A stretch of DNA of 64,000 bases, taken from Phalacrocorax aristotelis. Lineage: Eukaryota > Chordata > Aves > Suliformes > Phalacrocoracidae. The stretch's first letter is position 1. Each line of letters opens with the position of its first letter. The position numbers were made by a program, and so were the translations under genes. Below the pieces are notes generated by a model, which worked only from the letters and a program-made list of their open reading frames with translations, did not search any database and was not told the DNA's origin. Positions 24,817 to 37,775 of the stretch are shown piece by piece. Where the stretch lies: positions 12,027,638 through 12,091,637 of the forward strand of contig NC_134283.1 of NCBI RefSeq assembly GCF_949628215.1, read 5' to 3'.

Positions 24817-27800
24817 CAGGCTGCCTGCGCTCTTTAGGGGAGGCCGTGTTGTGGTGGTTTCTCTTGTCGAGGGGATGTCGCGAGTCCCGTGGGGCTGCGC
24901 CCGGCTCGACTGGCGGGTCCTGAGGGGCTGTGGGGAGCGGGGCGGCTGTCCGGCTGTCCCCTGACCGCCTCGGCCGGGCGGCCTGCTGGCACCGCTGGAC
25001 GGGGTCCGCGCCCCCGCCTGCCGCAGCCTGAGGGCAGAGGCCGAGCCCGTGGTTCCCCGATACCTTCCCCACGGAGGCCGCGCCCGGAGCTCGTCCTCGG
25101 CCACGCGTGAGGGGGAGAGCGGTCCGGTCTCCCCACGGCCGCCTCCCAGCCCGGTTGGGTGGGTCCCCGCGGGTAGCTGGCACGAAGTTGGCCGGCGCCC
25201 CACGGGCGTTTAAGCAGTGTTTCTGTGCTGATTGGCATCTCTCAGTTGTTCTGGGCTGAATTAACACCTGGCGGTGTATTCCCATCGCAGCCCAGCTGCC
25301 GCGGGGTTCGCCTCTGTAGGATGCGAGATACGGTGGGAGGAATGTCAAAGACATAAAATAAAAATTTTAACTTTTGACAACAGAAATTGTGGTAAATTCC
25401 TCAATTTCATAGATGATTAGTTAATTTTCATTTTCAAACATATTAAAAAGAAAGCTAAACACTGGCAGATTAGGAAACATCTAGATCATAGAGCTAAATG
25501 TCATAGAAAGATTATGCACCGATTTATTGGTATATGTTTGTTATTACAAAATGCTTTTTGTAGATAATAATATTTTTGGCCCTTAGTATTTTCCAGACAC
25601 TTTGGTTCATATCACCTTAGTTCTGTCTAAGCAAGCATATATGTATATATGCTCGCACCTCTTAAGTTGCACGTGTGCAGGATGTATTTGTAGCTCTTCG
25701 AATGGGAAATACTTCAATACATAGGTATGCATATTTGCAGTGGGCAGCTCTGAAAATCATCAGTTTATAAGGTAAGCTTTAAACAAGTTTAGGAAAGCAG
25801 ACAGTGAAAACAGTAGTGTGGGAAAAGTAGATTTTGTTTAAATGCAGAAAGAAAAAGTACCAATCTTCATGCTACTCCCGTTTAGCATATAGACCTACTT
25901 GGGAAACATGTCTGCAAAAGAAGTGTGAAGAATCAGATTTGTCAACACAGTTGCAGAGCTCAGTAATGTAGATATAATTATTTGTATTTGCCATTTTTAT
26001 GTCTGTCTGATGTTTTGAGGAGGTTTTGTTGTTTTTATAAAGTCCTGTGGAAAATAAACCACATTTGCAGAAGAATTCTGAGGATTAGTCTGGGCAAACA
26101 GTTTTACTCGGCTCATTACCACGAAGATACTTTTCCTTGTCAGTCATCAAGTATTTGCTTTAACATCTCTAATGTTTTTGTTTCTCAGTTGAAACTGTTA
26201 CATTTTCTGTGACAATGACTCATCCCTCTATAGCTAGAGTGAAATTCCAGGTAAGCATTAAACATTATCCTTTGCTCAGAATAGTTAAGTGTGTGCTCTT
26301 AGAGTGCTTTCCTAGGATTTTAGAGCACTTTATGACCATTCATTCATTAATCCTCATCAAAGAAAGCTGAAGAAAATAAAACATACACCATCTTATTCTC
26401 AGGGAGTCTGATTATTTTAAACATTAAAGCTCACTCAAAATTCCATGCACGTAAGGCGCTCCAGCGCTTGGTTGGCATTGTATCCTATTACAGGAAAGCC
26501 ATCACACAGTGTACTTTGGTGTTTGCAGGATATTTTTTTTCCTGCAGCGTTACAGTAAAAATAGAATATGATGGAAGCAGTCTAAAAAGTAATTGCAGAA
26601 ATACACGGGCAACTGCTCTTGAGGTGTGGTGTTGAAATACACACTTTACCTGCTTATTTACAAGTTGCGCGAGCTGTACAGTAGCTCTGTAGTCGAGAGT
26701 TGCAAGCAGACTGGTCCCTGCTGGGATGGAGCCCTTTTCACTCTGATTCTGGATGTGTTCCTATAGCAACAGCCTACCTATATCACTATAGATAATAATG
26801 TAGTAATACCTTATTTTCATGTGCGTAATCCAGTCTCATGATTTTTTAAAGACTGTAGTCCTTGAAAAAAATTACACAGGTATTCAGCATCTTCAAGTAA
26901 TCCACAACAAATCCCAGTTAGAGGCAGAAAGGCAGCTGAGGAAATAGAAACTGTAGGAACTGGAGGCAGAAGGTGTAAAGGGGAGAGGAGCCTGCTGGGG
27001 TAAATGTCCCTGTTTATTACCCGCTCAATATGTTCCCTTAACACTTACAGAAACATTTAAGAAGCTCTCTGCAGCCTTCCACTTACAGTATGAAAACTAT
27101 TTTTTCACTGTTTGAATAATTTCTGGTGTCTGATTCCAGTGTTTATGCATGTTACCCCTGTCTTCATGGGCCATTATTGCTTTGTCCTAAAATAAGAACC
27201 ATATAAACACCCTGGACTAGAACCTACACTTCAAAAAAATATTTTTTTCTGTAAGCATTCGGTCCTTTGCCTCCATTTCCCTCATGGAAAAGCCTTCACT
27301 GGATTTTTTACTTGAGGCTTGCACATTTCTGTTAACGGTTTACTTTTCACACATGATGCTACTGTGTATTTTTTCCCTCTGGGCTAACATCTGTGCCTTT
27401 GAATTCTTCTAGATTAGAAGTCAGTTATTTCCTTTCCAGTGATTTAGAAGAGAGGAAAATTAATGTATTTGTATATATTTTTTACAGGTGGAAATAAATA
27501 GGCCCCTTAGGTAAAAACACAGCATTCCAGGCTGTGATGTACAGTGTGTTAATGTATTTGAGGGCAAATGCACTGAATTATAACAAAATAAAAGCTTTTC
27601 TTGGTAACTGCTACCCCTATTGCTCTCAAACTAGATTTGTTCAAAACTGCATAGAAGAACTTTCTGAATATGATTGCATTCCTATGATCACCAAGCAGAT
27701 GACATTCATTCAGGAATATCCCAGAAACACAAAATCTGTAATACAGGTTTCCCCTAATCTTATTATTGCAAACCTACCTTCTCTTAACAGCTCTTGCGTT

Positions 27801-28157
27801 TTGGTATTACAAGAATTACTTTTTGCATTCAGGACTGACGTGCACCAAGACCAAAATCCTATTGCTAGAAATCTAAATTTTGCATAGCTGAGGTTATAAA
27901 AGCTTCAGAAAGCAGAAGGATTGCTCAGTTTCATTTCTCAGGAAGCTGGCTATATTTCAGAAAAATAAAATTCTGGAAGACAAAGCATCATTAATACCTC
28001 TGTCCATTTGTTCGGAAAAGCTTATACTTGTTAAGTATAGAATTTCTGAGTGTTTTTTTAAATCCAATTTTATAATGTAAATAATAGAAACTTGTCTATT
28101 AATAGATTATTTGTCAGAGGTAGCCCTTTTAAACAGGTGAAAAGAAAGGAGAGGAAA

Positions 28158-28232
28158 CATTGCTTAGTGGTGACCGCTATTTCAGGATTGTACTTCTAAT
28201 TCTAGCACTGACTCACTATAGCCTTGGAAAGT
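28158..28232 (+). repeat. MIR/CORE-SINE fragment
   Basis: The sequence reads gcttagtggtgac, then ctagcactgactcactatagccttgg, matching the order of tRNA-like A box, core and 'gccttgggcaagt' of MIR-type elements with heavy divergence. Confidence 0.5.
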
Positions 28233-31200
28233 TGCAGCGCTTTTGTTCTAGAAAATACTAAGTAAAGAAAGGAGCCATTCTGTTCTAATAGCAAACATCC
28301 ATTTTACTGTAACACTGCCTGGAGTTCATTTACAGGAAAAATCCAATGCCTTTGTTCTTTTTCTCCATGCAGCGAAGTCGTCTTGCCACTAAGTATTTGC
28401 AGTTCTAGTCCTGCATCTTCCAGTACTACTTCCCTTATTTGCAGTTATCAAAATATTAGTTATCCAGATATCTAGAGTTACTCATACTGGTTTCTGAAAA
28501 GAGATTACTCAATCACATGGGCAGAATAAAGGGAATGTTTCTCAAATGGAGGAGTATGGGGAAAAATTGAGGGGAAAGATGTTCCTTCCCCTACATCTTC
28601 AGCAGGCTATTGGGTGATAGCAAAATTAATCAGGCTAACACAGAAATCTTACAGTATCTGAGAAAACTAATATATTGATGATAGCTTTTACTAGAAATCC
28701 AGGCTGTCACTTTTGTAGCCACACTTCTCTCCAGGTACAGCTGTTCCCACTTCCTCTACAGTTTTAAGTGGGGGATTGACACTTCATGCCTGAGGGACTG
28801 GTTTCACCTAGGTAGAATCTGCATTAGTTTTGTCCTGAGATTTAATTCCTTAATTGCTATATTTTCATTTCATGCCTTTATCAGGAAGATAAACTTTTTA
28901 ATCAGAAACTTTTAGCTAGCATTTTTAGAATTAGCCAGCTCCATAGGTGAAGCTGTGCTCATTTTCGCAAGTTTCACTTTTTCGTATGTTATTCTGGTTA
29001 GTAGGCTGGATTCTTTAACAGCCACATACCAGATGCTTCTCTTTCATAGCTGCAAAATACTTGATGATAAATTTATTTTTTAGTGAAACTCTTGCCCAGC
29101 CTATGCTTATTCCTCATGCTGTCAGGAATTTGTGCTTCAAGCCAAACCCGCTCAGGTTCTCCAATACTGATGTTTCATTTCACAGGATGGTACTTTGATC
29201 TGAGACGGGTACCACTACGGCAGTGGCCTCTTGAGGGATTTGGAAGTAGAAGGCCATCTCATTACCCTGAGTAATCCTTTGTTGTCTTGTGACAGTTCTC
29301 TGCACATAAAAATACTGTCACAAAAATGTGTGGTTTGTTTAAATTTAACATATAACTACAGCATCCCTCTCTTCACAGCATTCCAGAGGACTGCCTAGAA
29401 GGTGGCCAATGTATTTTAAGTAAATAAAGATGACCAGATATTCATTAGTGTTCAGTAGCCACAAGTCCCTTTGATGCAAGCGAAGCAGCTGGGGTTACTA
29501 TCAGTGACCTTCTATAGAAATATCAGAATATGGAATTAGAAGTTTTATTGTAGGTATTTGAGTTTGAAAACATCAAGTGTGTCCCTGAAGAATGCCTGGT
29601 CTGGGAGGAAGCTCCAAGTGTGTCACAATACCTCAAAGTGTTCAGATTTCTGGAAGAGTATCTAACAAAAAGAAGGAGCGCCACCTTTCTTTACAGTTTT
29701 TTACAGGATTTTACAGTTTTTAACAACTTATGTTTGTATTTGAGTGTTCTCTGGCTTCGCTCTGATGTCTAGTGATCCAATTAAAATTGGAATAGCCATT
29801 GTTGTAAATTTCACTGGGGCTTGGCTTGAGTTTTACCTGAACTTCTTCAGTAATTGTAGTAAACAATGCAAACTGCAAGTCTTCTGGTATCTACAGAATG
29901 TGACAGGGATTTGTAGACTGTCACTGATCAATACTGGGGTTTGCTGCCATGTCTACGTAAAATGTTAGGTCAGGTAAGGCTGCATAGCTAATGATGAGTA
30001 AAAACAAAGTAGATAAATGGCTTGAAAGGAAAATGCTGTGTGTTGTGTGTGTATATGTGCACATATAAAATCTGGTTCAAAAGAGACTTGTTAGAACTGA
30101 ACAAGTCTGAGCGAGAATTAATGGCTCACACCTGGGAATAAGAGGTGAATTCTCAAGTATCCAGGTTTAGTAACTGCCACACCTGTCCTATATTCCCAAA
30201 AGCATAAATGAGGTCTGCAAGGATTTAGATAGCTTAGCTTCTGAATGCACAGCGCCATGGCTCTTCTCCAAGGCATCATCAGTCACCGCATGAAAATCCC
30301 CACCCAAAATTACTAGGGCATTATTTGTCACGGGGTATACTCTAGTGAAGAACTTTACCTTATTCATGTGATATCAAGAAGAGTAAATAGTTTTAGGGAT
30401 TAATTTTATCCAGACTTCAAAATGGTTCTTCAGAACAGAAGCCTAAAATAAAAACCCTTCCAAAAAAGCAAATTGGAGAGGCATAGCTCCGTTTCTTCTT
30501 CAGTCTCATGGTGTTGGGAGATTGAGGACACAAACTTCTTTCGTATCAATGGCTTTATTATTCCCTGCAACCTATGTGACCTCTGAAATGCCAGAAAAAG
30601 TTCAGTGAACAGCCACTTAAAAAGGAAAAAGAAACTGAGAGCTTGTCACCCGGCAGGGGACAGTCCACCTGATTGTTTACTCTGCCTCACTTCTGTTCAT
30701 GGAGGTGAATAGAAAATTAGTTATTTATGCCTGCATCATCCAAAATCTGTGGAAGGACAATTTGAGGAAGTGTATTGGCAATTACAGCATGCTGTCATTC
30801 ACCTCCTGCTACTAACATCTAGGAGGATTTTGTGCTAGATAATTGGTGACAGTGATACTTTTGTCAGGCAAGTGGGGTCTATCTCTTGTCCCCAACAGAA
30901 AAGAAGTGCTTACCTCAACAGCGCCATCCTCCTTCCAGAAAGTTGATTCTCTGCATTTGGTGCGTTAACTGGTTTTTCTTCTTCTGCCTCCTGAAATGGA
31001 AGCAAATTCCAAAGAAACAGTGGGGCACAGCTCTCTGCCCTTTGGCTCTGTGTACTTTCTAACATACTATAGACATCCAGAAGAACAAAGCAATTACACA
31101 CTTGCGGGCACCTAAATATCTCTGTCACAGTGAATTTAACAGACACAATCTAGCATTAGGTTTCCATTCAATATAAACGCTGCAGCCAAACTTGAAGAAA

Positions 31201-33755
31201 AAGCCACTTTGGTAGCATGTCCCAGGCAAAACAATGTCACTGGAGAAGGGCTCATCTGATTTTCTTTCCTCTCAGCAGTAACTAGATCAGATTTTCCCTC
31301 TGATAGTCAGGAGAGTTTTATGCTCCCTGCATCATTAGCATGTCCTTTGAGGTCATGTTTCTGCATCTCACTGGCCTTAAAAACCAACTCAGCAAACCTC
31401 TGTACAGAGGAAACTCTCCTTGTTCCGAGTTGTTTAGCCATCATGTGGGGTTTTCCTGCATCAGGCATGATTTATTTGGTCAGGAGTTCTTTCACAATTC
31501 AGATACCAGCTGAAATTATCAGGAATTTTACCTGAGGAAACAATTCAGGATCAGCAATATTACAACAAAGTTGATGTTGGTAGCTTAGAGGGGAACAGCC
31601 TGTCTGTGAAAATATGGGACAGAAAAGAGTAACATGCAAAGGAAAAGTTGATGGGAACACAGAACACTTCAAAACAAATTGAACCTGCTCTGTAGACTCC
31701 CAGTGCTGCATGTGCCCTGGCAATCGATATAATGCCAGCAGCCACTTGGCAGAGACTGAGACTTACTCTGCCAAAGCATGGTGGCTTCCCTGAAGACTGT
31801 TTCTCTGCATACCCAATATTTGCTGAACATGCACATTCCAAAGAGGACTTTACCAAGGTGTACACAATCATAGAAACCTTCAAAACACACAGTGACTGTG
31901 GTAAAAGTCACAATCATTTGTCCAGGGTTTTGAAGCCCTCCTCCAGGGAGCAGAGGCATTGCTTTGAAGTCACCCACAGTCCTGGTGGAAACATGGTTTG
32001 GCAGCTGGAGAAAAGGATTTTACTTACCAGAAAATGAAACTCTTTGAGGTATGTTGTTTATGTGTACCTACCTTCACCTCACGTCCATCCTATCTTTCCT
32101 CTTGTGTAATGCCCTTTGACATTAAGGGACTCAGCAGGTGGGACAACACTGAGGAGTGGTGTTTTCCCTCCTACAAACAAAATGAAGATAGGATGAGTGC
32201 ACACAGGTGCATGTGTACTCCTAGCAGGAATATGCACATAGGCAGCCAGTCCCAGAGAACTCCAGCTATGGGAGACTACCTTACTGCTAATGAGCTAACA
32301 TAGGATGTTGTGCTCACCAGTGCCATAAATAACTGGAAAGCCTTGGGCACAAATGCCAACGTCTTAAGCACAAAAGTTCATAACAAAATATTTCATTTGT
32401 GTGAACACTGTCTTAATGTAGGGACATTTATTCAATGATAGTGTATGGCATCAGGGGATAATACTGCGGCATGTTCTGAAACAGTCTATATGTCTTTGGC
32501 TTTCATCATGTGAAGGCATGCTACTTGTGGCCATAAGTTTAGTGAGAGTTCACAGACAGCCCTCAGATGCTTCATGCTATAGCAGCATTGGTAGCTGGGC
32601 TATGGGAGAACTGAGGAGTGTGCATGCTTTCACTATCTCATCTCTCTGAGTGTTTTTAAATAGAGTTCTATAAAGTTTTTCAGTAGGCTTAAAATTTGAT
32701 ATGTCACATGTTCTGATACTCTACCATCAGATGGATTTTTTAAACCCTGACCAAAATATGTAGACCCAAGGACTTACAAGTATTTCAGTGCTGCAAGGGA
32801 GATTTGACTGAATAGCTCTGAGCCCACTGAAACAAATAGGCAAGGGGCACTGGGGAAAAGTCTGGCTTCCTGAAGACTGAGTTTGCAGTTGATGTGTCGG
32901 AAGATCTGAGCTCTGCCTGCAGCATTTCCCACTGTTGGAACATTTAGCCTTTCCTCATAATAAGGACACAGATATTCAGGGTTTGATTCTCTTCCATAAA
33001 ATACAGGCAGCAATTTTTGCATATCCAGTAGAATCAGCAGCTGAGCTTGCACAGCTATGTACAAGGGGCAGCTATAGTTAGGACACCCACATTGCCTTGC
33101 ATTTCCATAAAAAAGAAGGAAACAGGAGCCTCAAACTTTTATCAATGACATGCTGAGCTGGGTAAGTGATGTTTATCTCAGCTTATTAATAAAGGAGAAG
33201 AGTAATTCCCATGTGGTCTAGACCCTGCCATAGATGCAAATGATCTCTTCAAGACTTAAGTTAAATGTAAATGATCCATAAGCCCTGCACTTAGTTATAT
33301 AAATACTTCCATCTCCTAAGCCTTTCTATAAGGCCCCAGAACATTCATGCTAGTGTGGAATAGCCCCCTTTTTAATGGAAAATACTGGCCACTATCAGCT
33401 GTACTGTCTTATCCAACCTAAATACCAGCTGTGTTGGCTGTGGTAACTGTCAGCAATTGTTTCTCTGACAGGGAAAAACAGTGCCGAGTTATGCTCTTCT
33501 GTCCTCTTTTGGCAGCCAGACTGCAGACAACCAGCAGGGATTCATCCTCACCGTGCTATGGGTCCTGTGGCATGCAGGTTTTTAAATCATCATCTTCCTT
33601 CTAAAATGTATTTTAGTAAAATAAAATCCAGTACTGCAGCACCCAGCACTAAAACACATTTTGCATGAATTCTTTTCAGAATTGTGCAACTCATGTAATT
33701 AAAAATCTGGAATTTTTGCCTGCTTTTAAAGAATATAGGAGTTATTTTTCTAAAA

Positions 33756-33810
33756 TTAAATTTTACTTTGCCATGTTAAATTTCACTTTGCCATGTTAAA
33801 TTTCACTTTG
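33756..33810 (+). repeat. 20-bp tandem repeat, 2.75 copies
   Basis: Units start at 33756, 33776 and 33796. The unit is ttaaatttcactttgccatg, with one T/C difference in the first copy; the third copy stops after 15 bases. Array and flanks are AT-rich. Confidence 0.9.
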
Positions 33811-34194
33811 TGTTATATTTACCACATTTATGTCATAAATGTGAACAGTTTGTGCTGCTTATATTCCCCATTAATAGAATGTTGGGGTTTGTTAGGGAAT
33901 GTAGGATTTATGCTCATATTAACATATTGCATGTAATTTGCATAAAATTAGCATCTAGTTTAATTGTTTAGGCCTGAAAGACTTATTCAGAGTGAATAAT
34001 TTAGACTCCAAAAACTTATTGCCATTTCCTATCTTTAATTACAGCAGTAGAAGGATAAAAGTAGACATTTTTGCAATATGGGAACCCAATTCATAGCTGG
34101 TCCATATTTTACTTAGAAACGCAAGTAGTTTGCAAGGACTTTTTCTCTGGAATTAGAAACCTCTCAGCCCTGGGCGCGTGCTGAATTATTAGCT

Positions 34195-34310
34195 TTGATT
34201 ATACTAGCTCTACTATTAACTATATGGCCATGTAAGTCACATGACATTGTTACTACCTCCTAGCTGTAGGGCAGCACTTTTTCAGCATTGCTTTATGAGG
34301 ATTGAGATAC
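34195..34310 (+). repeat. Possible MIR/CORE-SINE fragment
   Basis: The run agctctactattaactatatggccatgtaagtcac resembles the MIR core 'agctctgctactaactagctgtgtgacc...aagtcac'. Divergence is high. Confidence 0.4.
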
Positions 34311-37300
34311 CAGAACATCTTGCAAACAGCCTAGCATTGTCACTGGCTTTTTACTTTCTGAAATACTATTGCAAACAAAATATCATTTTTATGCTTCCAT
34401 AAAATGAATGAAAAAGATGATGGCTTCTTTTAAAAGTCTTCTGACTTTATTCATAGGAATTCTGATAATATTTCTTTAAAGCATTCTGTAGCTCAGCTGT
34501 CAGCTGCCTTTAAAAACTAAGCAGAAGGAATAGTTTGTTCCAAGGATCATTACTTGAGGTAGCCAGTCCTGTTTCCTCTAAAACTTTGGAATGTCCTTGT
34601 AACCTCTCAACTTCAGTTTCTAGATTTTTATGGGACTGTGATCCTTTCAGGAAAAACCTACTGATCATTAGACTCACCTGGTTTGTGATTAACTCTTATT
34701 GCTTGTAAGATAAAGACCTGTATTACCTAAAGCATAAGATTCCAGTTTGAACAGAAAAATGGAAATCCGAAGGTCTTGTGGAACTCATGCAGTGGTGAGT
34801 AATGTCTCCTTATGTTTATGACCAGAACTGGCATGCTGAATGTTACTGTGTGCAACCTCTCTTTCTATGAAGGCTTAGAAGGCAGAATAGGTGTTACCTC
34901 AGCAAGCAGGAGTGCCAGGTCCTTTCACTGGGTGTTCTCCCGTGACCTTTGGAATCCCTGCAGGGAATGACAGGCCATTTCTCACATCATCCACCAGTGA
35001 TTGCAGTAGAGTCAGTGCTGACCCATTAGCCTGCTGCATGGTCAGTCTTGAGGTGAAATCACTCTGTGGCAGGGTCAACGTGCTGCAGATGGGAACTTCA
35101 GCATCTTATGCCAGTTCGTAAGTGTAAGCTGCCTCTTAAGTCTCATCTTTATGCAGTAGTTATTCTTAGGAAAGCCAGGGAAATTCTGATGCCAGAAGTA
35201 TTGCTATTATTAGCTTGAAACTGATAACAAAACTGCAATCATTTTCAAGCTGAGATTGCCTCTGACTTGTTTCCTTCCTCTGTGAGTCTGTTGTTCCCCA
35301 GTGCTGGCGGTTGCTTTGATCACGGTTTGGATGCGTTGGTGATGTCACCAAGTGACTCTAAGAACTTTGCAGAGCTTCCTTGTGACTCCCTTCCCTCTCG
35401 CTGCCTTTGACATTTTTCATTTAGTAGGCCAAGTCCTGCTTAGATTACTCATGCCAGTAATCCCTGGGCTGGCAGTGGGATAATTAGAGAAAGCTGAGTT
35501 TAGCTCAACAGGGAGGTCAAATTCTCAGATACAAGGCAGCATCCACACTGAACAGTAAAAGTGCTTTCTATTAGTATGGAGTCAATATTTATAAAAAATG
35601 CCATTTTAAAATATGAGTCAAGTGTGGCCCCGAACCTTTCTGCGACTGAAGTCAAACACTTTATGACACTAATAAAAGAAGGGTTGCTCCAAACATGTAT
35701 TATCTTCATATTTCCAGGTCTTAGTCCTTAATTTCATAGATACTCTGAGCATCGAATATTTGCAGGCTGGGAATCAAAAACTATGAGCCACTGGATAATG
35801 AGGCTATCCCATTGTCCAAGCTGTGAATCACACAATAGCTTCAATGTAGAAGTGTATAAAGCTCACCAAATCCTTGAGTTCTCTGAGAGGCCCCATGCAG
35901 TTCTCATCCCACTGAAGCCTGCCATGGATTTACCAATGTGTGTTCATCTGTGGAACAACAGCATGAAGCATTCATATCCGTATTATACTACAGAATGTAA
36001 CTTTTTACCGCATTTTTACTCTTTAGTTAATTTTGATCCGTGTAACAATCTCCCCTAAAAGGCAGTAAAGTTGATTTGACAGAATGTGTCATGTACTAAA
36101 ATACATAATTAAGAAATGGCATGATTCTATTTTTATAAACTGGTCTTCCTCTTCATTTCCACTTCCATTGCCCTTGCTTTTCGTATCTTGTTCTTCTGAT
36201 TGTAAATTCTTCGTGTAGCAAAGGGTCTTTTTCTATACTTCTGGAAAGTACCTAACATATTTTGGCATTGCCATAATATAAAGCTTTTTATTTTATTTTT
36301 GCAGATACTTCCAGATTAATCTCCACAGTGCAAACAAAAACTACTTAGAAAGAACGATGAAGACTTAGCCATGTTGTGCCATCTTCTTTTTGAAAGTCTT
36401 TTGAGGTCAGCAAAAACTAACATCTAAGTCAGTGGCAAGTTTCCTCATTACTTAAGTAATTAAAACATTCCCAAAATGTATTAGCCCATCTTTGTAAATG
36501 TACCTTCCAAAAACCAGATGATTTGGGATTGACTATACATGGTCTCTTACACATTGCCAAAGTTATGCTTACCCCAATAAACTACCTTTTGCATTAAAAG
36601 AACAGGTATGAATAATGTTACAGGGATGACTACATTAATATTTTCAAAGGATTAATGCAAAGTCAGAACACATGTATAATAGACAAACAAGGGTATTTCT
36701 TGTTGTGTGATTCAGTGTTACACTGCAGTGTTCACACAGGTGTGCCCTGGAACACTTACCAAGATACATGCGTAGCCTTAGCTGCTACTTTAGTTAGTAT
36801 TGTAAATCAGTATTTTTAGGAGGAGCTGATAATCACAGTATGCTTTGGGTATCAGAGTGAATTATTCATACAGTTGAGGGGATGCTATTGCTCTAACTAG
36901 CAGGATTTTGTTAAATGGTGATGCTAACTCAGGTGTGCAGTCCAGCTGACTTTAGGCATGACAGGACTATGGAGACCCTGTTATTTTGGTATCTAGTTTT
37001 AGGTGTAGTTCAGGACATTGAGATTTGTGAGCCTAAGTTCCCTGCATAGCTCATGTAGGCACTTTGAGAGCATCTACATTAAATGCCTGAAGTTTGTGTC
37101 ACCTGTGTGCAAACACAGGTACAAGCTATGTTCCAGAGTTCTGGATTTACAAGGAGGTTAAATCTCTGGTTTTGGATTACATCTTGGATGATGCCATGAG
37201 AAGTAGCCAGCTATATTCTAAGAGTTATAATCTTCAGGGAGTATTTTGAGAACACTCTGCCTCTAAAAGCAGAGTTGGGAACAGAGTTTGGAGTATCATA

Positions 37301-37639
37301 ACTACCCTATTACTATTCTGCTGCATGATTTGTTTGCCAGCTAAGGGGCTGCACCAGTTCATACTAAGATTAATCAGAGTCTGCAATTCAGTAGACATGG
37401 AGTAGGGGCTAGAAAAAAAAATATACAATGGCAAAAAGCAAAAAGAAGAAAGTGACATTTTCTTGGCAGTTCGCATCAGAAATAAATTTATTTCAAGATA
37501 AAAGTTAGCTTAACTTTTTCCTTAAAAATAATTAAAATTAGCAAGGAAGTGTATGAAAAATAGCGTTTCATTTGTAGGGAAGCAGTAGTCAAACTTTTGC
37601 ATGCTCATTGGTTGTGATACTAGCTCAAGACATAGGAGA

Positions 37640-37775
37640 GATTAAATTCTCAGCTTTGCTACGAATTTCTTGTGTGGCCTTGGCAAGTCATTCCATCTCC
37701 CAGCTCTCCAGCTGTGAAATACAGAGTAACAACACTGCTCCACCGCCCAGGGAGATGTAAGCATGAATGAATTAA
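37640..37775 (+). repeat. MIR/CORE-SINE fragment
   Basis: Successive landmarks agree with MIR in order: ctttgctacgaatttcttgtgtggccttggcaagtcattccatctcc, then ctccagctgtgaaatacagagtaa, then the gatgtaagcatgaatgaatta tail. It is an old copy inherited from early amniotes. Confidence 0.7.

Larger units (their letters stand above)
23995..25220. promoter_or_regulatory. CEBPG: CEBPG promoter CpG island
   Basis: About 1.2 kb is strongly GC- and CpG-rich, in sharp contrast to AT-rich flanks. It contains the first CEBPG exon and donor, three CCAAT boxes, two ATF4-C/EBP composite sites and long C-rich runs (around 24240-24282) that are G-rich on the CEBPG sense strand. The large overlapping frames in the island (for example 24478-25203 and 24686-25354) are by-products of low stop-codon density in GC-rich DNA. 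Confidence 0.9.

Noticed and set aside
24478-25354. Long frames (222 and 241 residues) in the CEBPG CpG island
   Set aside because: They overlap on several frames, are rich in Arg, Pro and Gly, and reflect lack of stop codons in GC-rich DNA.
27534-27887. 117-residue plus-strand frame in AT-rich DNA
   Set aside because: Long for AT-rich sequence, but no domain, no promoter or splice context and no similarity I recognise; probably chance.
29083-29274. 63-residue frame that looks like a small secreted peptide with a hydrophobic start
   Set aside because: The frame starts at GTG, not ATG, and directly follows TAG. There is no upstream ATG in frame, no recognised family and no flanking gene structure. 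The tttttttag before it could be an acceptor, but no partner exon is visible.
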